Shown in pieces: positions 31,501-43,500 of a stretch of 64,000 nucleotides of DNA (within the stretch, counting starts at the first letter, position 1; each line of letters begins with the position of its first letter). The notes under the pieces were generated by a model that was given only the letters and a program-made list of their open reading frames with translations, searched no databases and was not told the origin of the DNA. Location of the stretch: NCBI RefSeq assembly GCF_003369915.1, contig NC_046674.1, positions 10,850,001-10,914,000 on the forward strand, read 5' to 3'. Made by a program: the position numbers and the translations under genes. This stretch comes from Drosophila miranda (taxonomy: Eukaryota; Arthropoda; Insecta; Diptera; Drosophilidae).

Positions 31501-34500
31501 TCTCATTCCATGAAAAGAGATCCCATTGATGATTTCTCGTACCATTACACGTACACGTATGAAGTGTTGCTTTTGGCGATTCATTAAGCGAATGCCATCG
31601 GATAAGCCCCCGAGTGCCGGCCAGCAGAGGCAGAGGCCTTGTTTCCACAGTCAATCTGCCACATAATGTTTCACCTGACATCTGGGGCACCCCTGCCCCC
31701 TCCCGTAAGCGGCACTCAATCACCGACACAAATGTCAGGGCGGAATTTTCAACTCAACTCAACGCTGCAGCCAAAAGAGATTCAAAAAAGAGTAAAAAAA
31801 ACACAGAAAAAGATTAAAGAAATATTAAAAACAATTACATTTAATTGTATAATAAATTGGGGGGCATTCCTCGTGGCGGGAAGATACGCTAGGCCGTGGC
31901 TGCCCCGTGGAATACCGCATAAATTTGTGCCCAAAATGCCACTCAATTATGGGCTAAGGGCTGGGCGTGGCCCTAATGCCTCATGAGGCATTTAGCGGCA
32001 GCTTTTTTATATCAATTATTTGGCAATTCCCAAAGGGGCCACTGGAACTGGAAATGGAAATGAAACGACCTGCAATCCGCTTAACTGCGGGGCAGTAAAA
32101 GCACCTCTGCAATGGCCGTGGCCTTGACACAGTTTTGGCAAGGGATCCCCCCCACCCACCACAAGAGGGTACATCCAAAGGGGGAATACTCTTTCTCTGA
32201 TCAATGCAACCCCCTACAAATGACGGCTCCTTCTTATCATAGATTTTTTGATCTGACGCACATGTTCCTTCGAAAGATCTCTTTATCCTTTATGCTTCCA
32301 ACACATCACTCTTCAGATCTTCAGTCAGATATTAGCATATTTCCCTTTGGGCTTCAAGAGATCTCGAACTGACACTCGAACCATCCCTCAGTGATATCTC
32401 ATTCGGATATTACCATATTTCCATTCCACTCCACTACTCAAGACACTCCAAAAGGGCATGAGGGGTATTCCTTTGGTTCCCAGAGACTGGGCTGCGTCGC
32501 TGGCTGCTGTTGATGTTGATGGATGTGTGTCACTTGAAGAAACCGAAACGATGTAATCAAAAATTCATCAAAAGACACTCAGAGATCCATCCGTTCACAT
32601 TCGGAGATCATAAACGGCTTTTTGGCTTCCATTAAATCTCCATTCCAGCAAAAGTGTAATCAAAGTTTCGTTGGTTTTTGTTTTTAAATTACTTTATTTT
32701 CAACACCTCATCTGGGGGACGTGGGACTCTTATATGATGTTGTCCCGCACTTTATGTAATTGCCAGCCCAAAAATATCGGGGGATTGCACAACTGATTCG
32801 ACCCACATGGGTACACCCATGATTCGTGATTGATTTCTGATTAATCGTGCCACATACGTGTTTTTCAGGCACCAATCAGGCGGCAGCCAATGGCAATGCA
32901 GCGCCCGGCTTCCAGTTGGATCAGAGCGAGCTCCAGCGTCAGAATCAGATAACCCAACAGATATTCGCCAACTATTTGGAGCGGCGGCTGTTTCCCAATC
33001 GCAGTGTCAGCCAGAAGATCCCCACCATAGCGGACATCCTCCCGAAGCCGAAGCCATCGGCCAGGCCACGTCCCCGTGGCTTTGCGGCCAGCGATGGGGG
33101 CCTCAAGCGGAGCGGCGGCGGGGCACAGCGGAATCGGCTGGCAGCAGCGGCGGCCAAGCGGCAGACGAGCAGCTCCCAAAAGAATCGGGACTTCGGGGAG
33201 GAGGAGGAGGACCAGCAGCCGCAGGCCGCCGCCCATCAGGACGACTTCGACGACGATGTCCAGGAGTCGCTGCAGAGCGTCGAGTCGGAGCAGCACGATC
33301 AGTACTATGGCAACATATTCCATCGGGATCCCAGCGAGAACGAGATCGATGCGGGTGAGTAGACAATCAATCACCCCATAGATTGAGTGATCAGCCTTCG
33401 ATCGCTTCATTTCTGTAGATCGGTTAGAGAGGGGGAGGCCATGCCTTCAGCCACTCTGATCAGCTATCCATCCATCAATCGCCGACAAGTAGTCGCTAAG
33501 TAAATTAGTTCCACCTAATGGCAGCTCCCTTCCATCATCATTATCTTTACGATAACTAAATCCATGCCGTAAAAAATCATAAAACTGTTTCAGTTTCGGT
33601 TGGCTTTGAGGCGTTTTTCTGCTCTGCCTGAAGCTGTTGCTTAATTCCATTCCTTAAACAGCTATTCCTGGCATTCCATTCCACTCATTCCATGCCTGAT
33701 GAAAATGCCATTCCATTTAGAGCGAGTTCCATCACTCTTCCATTGCACTTCCTGCCGTTTAAGGGCATTTTCTGCCTCCTGCTGTGAATTCCATTCGATT
33801 ATTCTCGACCTTTCCTTCCACCACTTAAATGCTTTACGAATCTCTCTGTTTATTTTTCCTTTTGTTTCAGCAGATTTCTGGCATTCCTACGTTGTAGGTC
33901 GCCCCTCTTCTGTTGCAGTTTTTCCATTTTTGGACATCCCATCCTTATCTTATCCAAACGAATGTTTTCTCTAATATAATACAATTGTCCTCTCATCTTG
34001 TTTAATGTGTCATTAGTTTCCATTTACTTTTCATCATATTTCCCCGTTTCTGTTCACGTTTCCATGAATTCCCTGCGCGTTCGTACGTTCCATCCAATTA
34101 GTGTTCTGCTTCTGTTTACTTTTCCATTCATTCCTCTGTGTGCCACATCCAATTAGTGTTCCATTTCTGCGTGTTTTCCTTCCAATTACTAATCCATTTC
34201 AAGCATTACTTTTCCCATTTGACTGTTGACATTTCTTCACCTTTTTCTGTGTGCATTGATCGCTTTGGCGCCTCCGTTTGCGGGGCCACCAGTGCGTATG
34301 ATGAATGCCCTCGAGCCCTCGAACCGAAGTTTACATAAGCCGCAAGCGTTGTCTTCGTTTTGGTTTTTCGTCAGGGGCTATTTGCACAATTTTAAGGCGA
34401 AAAAATTCGCAAATATAATAAGTTTTATTTCACTTGGCCCCCCAGGGTCGGCGACGCGACGGCAGACTCCACACCCTTCTCCTTTGTCTGCGGCCCTGAG

Positions 34501-37500
34501 CAGAAAATCTGCGGAACTGCTCGAAATTTACGGCCAGCAGGCGAATCTCGTGGCATCGCAACGAATCGCAACGAATCGCAGCGAATCGAACTCGAAATCG
34601 ATGTCTAGAAGTAGTTTGATGACGGTATTTTTTTTTTATTTCACTTGAACGTCAAACCATCGAAATTTATGGACCACACGGCACAACATACACACAAAAC
34701 CCAAGCTCAAGCTCAAGCTCAAGCTCGAACCCGAACCCGAACGACGACTGTGAAACAAAAGAGGTTGTGCCATAAAAATCGAAATTGAATTTCAGTTTGA
34801 GCTTCAGCTCCGAGGAGGCATTGCACCCACGATTGGCAGCACTGGCGGCAGTGCCAGAACTTGTTGAGGATTTCGAAATGATTCTATTGGCAATTCCTCT
34901 AAATCGAATGCGACAGGCGATTGAGATAAGCACTGGGTATCGAATGGATAAATGAAATATTATGATTGCTTATTGATGATGGTATTCAAAGTTAATTCTA
35001 TCGTAGAACCCACGCAGAACCTCAGGCAAACCAACCGATGGGCGCTGCCGCATAGCGCGCAACACGTGCAAGATTTTCTGGTCTTCCTTTCTGGTTCTCT
35101 TTGATCTAGAAATTCCATTTATACAAAAATCAGTTTATATTCAAGGAATATCGCCATCACAAGAACATCATAGCCCAGAATGTGGAATACAAGTTCCCGG
35201 ACGGACTGTCTGGTTCTTTAAATTGTTATGAGAAAGGAAGCGCCTTTAAAGCAAGAAGAAGGGCGCTGCCGCATGACACACAATCTTGAAATATGCGATG
35301 AACGTTCATAAAAAAGTCTTCCTTAAATGTTTTACTTGATCTAACAAAAGATTCTTTCTTCATCGTGATTTATGGTTTTTTATGACACAAAAATCATGAA
35401 AGCTTCCAAAGTATAAGCATCCAAACATCCACTTAGATGCACCTGAAATGATTTAATCAAACAAAGCAACAAACACAAGGAGGCAGCAGCCTGGCAACAG
35501 CCGCAGAAATCACACACAAAATTAGCAACAAAAGCGAACAAACTTTCGGCTTGAAGATCCACCAAAGGCCAAGAGACCCGCGTAGATTGTTTAGGGGATT
35601 CACATGATTTTGAAGGTTGTTTCAGGTGATTCGCTGGCTTCCAAGAATCGAGAAATTGGGGGCTGGGAAAATGTATGCAAATCTGGCAAAGATAATTATA
35701 GAGCTATTCCATTAATAAATGGAAAATAGTAGCTATAAATATCATTCAACAGAAATGCCTTCTAATGGTTTTATAATTTCCTGTAATAGCCGTCAAATTA
35801 ATTCGGCTTTAATTATTGTATTCCGATTCTTGTATGCCGCGAGTGACGACCCCAAGCAGAGGATACTACAGATAGATTTCAATAAGCAGATACAGATACG
35901 TTTATGCTAAAGAAGTTTTATATTGTGATCAGCCCATGGACCTTCGGATAGCAATGAACTCCGCCGTCGTCTTATATATCTATTTGACTTATATATTTCT
36001 TTTTCGACTGGTCTCGTTGTTTCGTTTTTTTGTCTGAATGGAAATGAAATCTTAACGCAAATCGAAATAAAACACGCATTAAGTTTACGAAATCTTGTTT
36101 CTTGTTTTTCCAATTAATTAATTAGTTCGGGCTACCCCCCCTGTGGCCAGGGGCAGGGGGTAAGGGGAGAAGAACCGCCACGAAATCCACGAAATCTGTA
36201 GCGAATCTTGAAGGCGATGCCGCACTTACAAGACACTCGTACCACAAAATGAATGAACAAAAATTCATCCAAAAAACACGTAAGAAAAGAGGGGCCCCAA
36301 AAAAAAAAAGGTAGCCGCAGAAGTTGATTTTTATGCAAAAGATACAACAACAAGAAAACGCTTGTACTTCAACGGTGGCACCGGCAACACCAACAGGCAA
36401 CAAGTGGCTGCCACTTGCCTCCTCAGCACTCCTCTCCTCTCCTCTCCTCTCCTCTCCTGCCCCTTCGGTTCGCTTTGGTGCGATTTTGGTTTTGTTTTTC
36501 GTATTTCCTCACAAATTGCGGCCATTGCAGAGGGGATTCCAACTCCATGCCTGCACCTCCGGCACCTCCGCACCCATCTGCTGCTGACATTTTGGCCCCA
36601 CAAAAAAAAGTTGTCAATAGTTTTTGCTGCGGAATCAATTTTTATGGCCGAGTCTTAATTGGTGGCACAATCGTACAACCGTCCCCCGTGCGATACATAG
36701 ATACATGTGTGTGTGTATATGTTTTTATAAACCCAATCGGATTATCGGTATTCGGAAAAAAGAATCTTTTGAACACTTTAATCTGGAAATATCTGCAGTT
36801 CTTAATGGAGTGACATCTTTAATGGTAGATGTCCTCTCGATGATGATCGATGGGAGTGTAGAGGAATGCCAGACGATTGCTGTGCAATCTATGGGTCATT
36901 TATCACATGATCACCGATAAATATCGTTGGGAGAGCTATGGAACGATAGGTAATGTTGGAAGGAGATACGAAGAGATTAATTGAATACTGTGTAGCATTA
37001 AGACGCATGCAATCGATAAATATCGATAGATAGAAGTAGGAAGCGTAAAAGATACAGAAAAACAGACATGATACAGCATAACAAGGCATCCCAGTAGATC
37101 TGAGTGGTGTATGCCTTTTTTCATCTTTGTATTCTCTATTGATCAATCGATAATTTATCGATAAATATCAATTCTCTATCAATCACGAGATTCATGCGAG
37201 TTACAGGAGATACAGATTGCAATTCCCTTATTCTTTGAGAAATATGCACGAAAATCGATCAACAATATACCGATAAACGTCGATAAGAGATCCATGAGAT
37301 ATGTAGACACATTCAGACACCCATTCCCATCTCAAATCAACTCCATAATGTTTGTCTCTCCAGCAAACATCTTCATTCCGTCCCACCACCGTGGTATTTC
37401 CAGTGGGCTCCACATATCTTTGTGAACTCCAAACAAACATCACGCATACGCATGGGGTGACAGCAAGCCTTATATAAGGCGCACTTCAGAGCAAAGTGAA

Positions 37501-40500
37501 TCACAATCTAAACGAAACGAAAAACTAGTTCATCAGCAGCATGACATCAAGGTCATTGCTTGACTGCTGAATATGTGCGGGATTCAGTGAGAAAACAGTT
37601 AGAGGTAAGGTTTTGACGATATTCAAAGACCAATCTCGGGGAGTGCATCCATCCATCCATCCATCCATCGAGGGGATGGCTATGTGTTGTGTAATCCGAG
37701 AACCTTCTTCTTCTATTCGGTTCTTTGTTTCATTTCGAAACCGCAGAGAATCGAAACCAGAATGACTTTGGGGCGTACCGCTGTGGTGTTTGTTTCAGGC
37801 GTCACACACGTCCACGCTTCGGTGATGGCTTGGACCTTGATGAGGCTTCGGCGTTGGCTTCGGCTTCAGCTTCAATCTTGAGATACCGCGTCACCCACAG
37901 CTCTGTGGAGGCTGATGCTTGCGTCAAGTGTTTGACAAACAGTCAGGCCAGTTCAGGCCAGAGCCAGAGTCAGAGCCACAAGTGTCCGCTGTCCATACAT
38001 GGGGATCCCGATCTCTCGCTCTGATGTTAATCTTTCGAGTTTCGTTACGGAACAAGTTCGTCTTCGAGCTCTGGGATCTCTCTCTTCAACCAGTCTGGCA
38101 ACCTCTCTCTCTCTCTCTCTCTCTCTCGTAGAGTCTCTCTTCTCTTTAGAGATCTCTCTCTCTCTCTCTCGCCCTGTGTCTCTCTTTCTCTGTCTTGGGG
38201 GGGGATTCTGCCTTGGTTTGAACCGAAGCCAACCAAAAACTTTAGTTCTTCGACAGCCGACATTCAGTTTGGGCGCGCGCCTGCGCACATATCTCACAGT
38301 TTTTTATTTACTCGCGAGTATCTTTTTATTATTCGTAACAAAACTTTCGATTTCGTTTCGATTCGATTCGATTCCAAGCCACAGATAAGCATCTGCATTT
38401 TATTCAAAATAATTCATAAATCGAACGAAAACAATCAATAACCCCAATAAAATCTCAATAAACAAAATATGCACACAGCCACACAAAAAGCGAAACTTTT
38501 TTCATAAATATTTTTACGGAATTTTCAGGGTAAAAGTGTGTTTTTTTTGTTTTTTGCGGAAGTGTAACCAAAAAAAATAAAAATATACATATACAAAAAT
38601 ATTTATTCATTTTTTGCACCGTATAAATAAACGATTGAAAGCATGCAGAATTATTATATTTTGTCTGTGATACTCTCGGTCCAGCTGCTGGGCAGCCTGG
38701 ACACGAGGACAATGGCCATGGCAACGCCACAGAGCAAAGGAGCCGTCCAGGGTCCTGTAACGGGTATGTGTGCACAAGGCTCTCTAAAAACTCATTCATT
38801 GCATAAGACTCTCCTCGCGACTCACGACTCGCGACTCACGACTCACGATAGACGGTTTCCATGGAGGGAATCCTACTACAAAAAGAAAACTGGAAAAGAA
38901 ACAAATTCAAAATTCACTTTCACTTTTCTCGGTTCGGGGATTGGGTGAACAGATGGATCGCTGGGCAGCCGGATGGACTGCATCCACGGAAGGGAATGTG
39001 TGAAGTGGTTGGCTGCTTAATTAGGGAGATTTCAGTCGTAGTTTACGGCCAGAGAGGGGCTTCTGTTTAGGCCGTGCGTCCACGTCCGTCCACCTGCTGC
39101 TGCTTTTGGCCCGATTTGGCCGCGATGGTTTGCTCTGAAAATCCAAATTAATCAAAATGTTTGCCCACCTTTTTCGTGGTGCTGTTGCTGTTGAAATGTT
39201 CGTAATAATACACACCATTTGGTTGACATGCGAGATCGTGGCCATTTATCAATTAGTCAACGGAAAAAGTGCCCTAAATGGGTTTCCAAATTTTAAGTGA
39301 AGTTCAGGGTCAATCGTTGATTGGAATTGATTAAAAATAAAGTGAAGGGAAGGAGTATTGAACGTGTCCTTAAACGAATTACTGTGAGATGTCCTGGGGT
39401 GCCATCGGCTATTGAATTGAAGTTCAATTTGGAGCTAAATCTGAGTTTTTCCAAGTGTCACGCGTCCTGCGGCTGTGCTCCTCAGTTGTGGCGAGGACAC
39501 AGACCTTTTTGGTCGATTTGGCACTTTTTCTGCTACGCGGAGTATCCTTCGTTCAGCCGGCCGATAGGCGCTCCTGCAAGACGCGCCAACACTTGAAAGA
39601 ACTCTGAAATGTGTCCCAATACTTGCCCAAATCTTAGCAGAATCAACCAGTTTTCATCAATCTCTCAATCCCATTCGAATCTTTTATTGCATTTCTAGCC
39701 GCTTGAATTTCCATTTTTTAAACATTGAATTAATTTCCGCTTAATCCCCAGAAACCGATACGAGTCCACAATCTCTTTTTCTGTTAAAAAATTGCATCGT
39801 TCCAGCACAAAAGTTAATTAATAATATTTATAAAAGTCACAACATAATCATAAACACAGAAAAAAAGAAGAACTCATCTGAACCGAACCGAACCGAATTT
39901 AATTATTCAGAAATTCTTTTGTTTGTCTCTTACGTCAAACAAAAAACCGACAAAATTTGCATATAACACACAAAAATGTTCTTCTATAAAATATGTGGCA
40001 GGAAGAGAAGGAACATATATATTGTACATACATATTGTTGAATGTCTGGTTGATGATGCAGATGTTTCATGCACATATCTCTCCTTTTATGGGTTCTCTT
40101 CTTGTTTTGGCTTTTGTTTGTCATGAGTTTTCTGCCGTTTTCTGGTGTTTCAACGAAGGTCGACATCTTGTGGTATAAATATAAATTTAATTGCTGGAAT
40201 CAGGCGCTCGGATCAGGGTTTATCCACCGCTTAACGAGGTATCCAACGAATTGACATTGACTTTTAGCAAACTTCGGAAACTCGTTTATGATTCTCTTGC
40301 GGCTCTGGCGACTCTGGCGGCTGTTGCGGCTAATAAATCATACGAACACAAACCCTCGACGGTTTCGGCCTCTAGGAACTCTAAGCCATAATCCCCGCAC
40401 AAGTTTCGGCAAATGTTTGCCTTAAAGTTTATCAAACAATTAATGAATATATTCAATTTACCGTTTTCCTATCAGCTCCCCCAGCCCCCATTCCCCGACC

Positions 40501-43500
40501 CCAGATCTTAATCAATTTTGCACCTTTAATTGTGTTGCATGTCTGTGTGCGTCTGGCTGTCTTTCTGTCTTTCTGTCGGATGAAAGATGGAAGATGTTCT
40601 GTTCACAGCTGGAGACTGGTTTGCATTTAGGGGCTCTGTGGCTTCGAGATTATATATAATTAGCAAAACTGTTTTAATTCAATGATGCAACAGGTGCGGC
40701 AGGCAGAACGGACGATCATCAGAGCTGCAGGAATACCATTTAGAGGGATAAGTATAGGGGGGGAAAGGTTTCCGCTTAAAGGGCGTTGATATCTTCCAGT
40801 GGAATCTTTAAGTGGAAATTGTGCAGGAAAGGAGTAGATACCGTTTAAAAGTGGTCTTTCCATAACCGAGGGAGCTCGGTTGACTCTTTTCTTCATTCAT
40901 TTACTTAAGAGTCTCTAAGCCTCGGAAACTCTTCTTTAAAAAGGGAATATTCCACAGGATATTCTATTCTACGAGGTACTGCCAGCAATGTTCGTTCAGG
41001 AACGATCCTTCAATCAATAAGGAACCTTCTTGCAGAAACTGTCGTCCTCGCGTCATGCGGCAGGGCTCCTCGGTTGGTCTGCGTTTCTAGAAAAGCTTTG
41101 GCCCCTGGCCCTAGATGTTGCAATCTATTTAGGGATGTTGTATGGCATTCTCCTGGTGGAAGTTTGTTTCGAGAAGGTTTTCTCCTTAGTTTCCAATCAA
41201 CTTTCAGGGAACTCCATGAACTTTAAGAGCTGCAATATATCTTTCGTGTCTACAGGTGAGAATGTTGCCTAAATTCAAGAGAACAAAGATTTACTACCAT
41301 CGCCACCTAATATATGCTGGACAGCTGAACACCTTATAAAAGGTGTCTGAATAAAACATTGCCATTGATTTAAACCCAAATCTCAAGACCTCTACGAGTC
41401 TGGCATTGTATCTGCCAAAACAAAACACAAAACAGTCAAAATGTTAACTGCTTTTTGGCCATGTTTTCACACGGGCCTGGGCCCCGTTGGCTTGATGACC
41501 CGTTGTACGTTCATTGTTTAATTTATTTCTTTATATTTTTGGCGGAACGAGACGCCCCCAACAAACATACAACATACAGCATTCAACATCATGAAAGTTT
41601 CAGCAACATTTGGCGGAGGCGACCTTCAAACGAATGGGCCGGCAGCACATTTCGGATGATTAATTAACAGACATTAGCGGACAAAAAAAAACTCCATTAC
41701 GAAACAAAAGGGAAACCATTTGGCTTTCATTTTCTCTCATTTGTTTAGAAGGAATGTGGCATGTGCCGCCTCCCGTAAGTGACCTTCACATACTTGTGGC
41801 CACAAATCGAAACAAATGCCCGGCCTTGATTCACATTCCAGCAAAAGAGTAAAGTTCTATCTGGTTCAAGCCCGAATCTCCATCACGTCATTTGGGACTA
41901 GGCCGCAACGAAACATTTCCAGGCGTCTCAGACGAGTCGAACGTGTTCTCGATTGCAGTACGACTACGACTACGAGTACAAGTCCGAGTCCGAGTCCGAG
42001 TACGGGTGCGGGTATTCTTCTAGGGGGAACCAGTTCTTGAATCTCAAAACTCGAACTCGAAATAGACTCCAAATCCGCGAGCCGCGAGTCCGTTGTTTCC
42101 CTGTGACTCTCATTCAGCGGGGTGTCGTTCATAACTCAATTTCTTTCTCTTTCCTCTGATCCGCAATTAGTCCGCGAATGCTCAACCTTTTGTTCTATCA
42201 AAATCCGTTTATGGTGCGGTACGGCATTTAAGATTTAAGATTTACGATGCTTTTTATGGGCCATCGAAGAGTTGGTTAATTAAGCTGCCCCTCAAACGAT
42301 GACTCAAACGCAGCAACAGGAGGAAGATCTTTGGTGACGGATGCATCATCATTCCTACTCGTTTTCCCTAAAGAAAAAAACCAGACGCAACGTTTTTGTC
42401 GAGGCACAAGAGCCCCTTCTGGCAGCTTTTCGATTAAAGTTTAATCAAAGAATCAATGGTACTACCCAGATCTGTAGCTATGCATCTTGCAGATGATGAT
42501 CCATGTTCCAAAACAGTTGAGGCACATATACTTTCTTTCAGAAGCGAATCTTTTTTTAATTTTTGTTTTACTCTTAGCTTGTAGTCTTCCACAGAAACAA
42601 AAGAAGATAGGATCCTTATAACTGTATGAAATGCTTAGAAAAAGGGCTCCTTTAAATATACTTCTGCAGTCTTTATCTCCAGATCTAAGGTTCTGTCTTG
42701 GATATATCATACAGAACGCTCCAAATCGTGGGTTATTTTAAGGGTTTTTCTTGCGAGTATCAGGCAGAATAGTTGTTTAAAGGTGCATTCATATGATTAT
42801 CAATAAAAAGGTCAAAGATCAGTAGATCTTTTAACGTTTTTACTTCATGTAATTATCATATAGAACATTTTATAGATGTAGAATAGTTCGCCAGCGATTA
42901 TCATACAAAAAGTCCAAGATCTAAGATTATTTCCACTGATTATCATGCAGAGAGGTTAAGGTTCTTTTAATGATTCTTGCCATGTGATTATATATAAATT
43001 TAATATGCAAAGTTCTTTCATATAAATATCACAAGCCTGTTTTATACCTAGAAATATCTCTGAAAGTACCAGATCTCAGAACTTAGGTTCCTTCCTTGTT
43101 ACACACATTTTTGACACAATATTCCATAAATCCATAAACATGCAATCATTATTACCGACAGAAAACGTTTATAACAGTTGCATAAATCATCTCACAAGCC
43201 TCCTGTCTCCTGCCTCCTGCCTCCTGGCTGTTTCTCTTTATTTCGTTTCATTTTTCCTTGGAATCTGTATCTGTAGTCCTTATGCCCGTTTTCGATCTCT
43301 ATTTATAGACTGCCCGAACTGCGTGGACGAGTCACAGTACACGCCGAACAAATGGACAATGCCGCTGCTGAAGCTCGGGGAGAAGCGCTATTACCTGGGC
43401 ATCTTCTTCAAGGTAAGCTGCATTCCACATTCCACACTCCACACGATGCCATGCCCCGTGCGATGGCCCATTCTCGTAATGTGGCCAATAAAGTAACCAA

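Larger units (their letters stand above)
26819..32868 (+). other. Lectin intron 1 (6 kb)
   Basis: No coding exon or RNA gene is supported. Contents include a small tandem array at 27690-27855, a GA tract at 28541-28578, GTCGTT-type simple repeats at 30384-30410 and a 20-bp element at 31178-31197 that recurs exactly in a later intron. The acceptor is GTGTTTTTCAG. Confidence 0.6.
33355..38642 (+). other. Lectin intron 2, upstream part
   Basis: This part of the 10-kb intron has no supported coding exon. It holds AATCGCAACG and AAGCTC tandem runs (34555-34725), a duplicated block at 35040 and 35261, a CGATA cluster at 36914-37285, a TATA-like palindrome at 37469-37480 and a long CT tract at 38105-38192. 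The last lies upstream of the alternative first exon. Confidence 0.55.
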
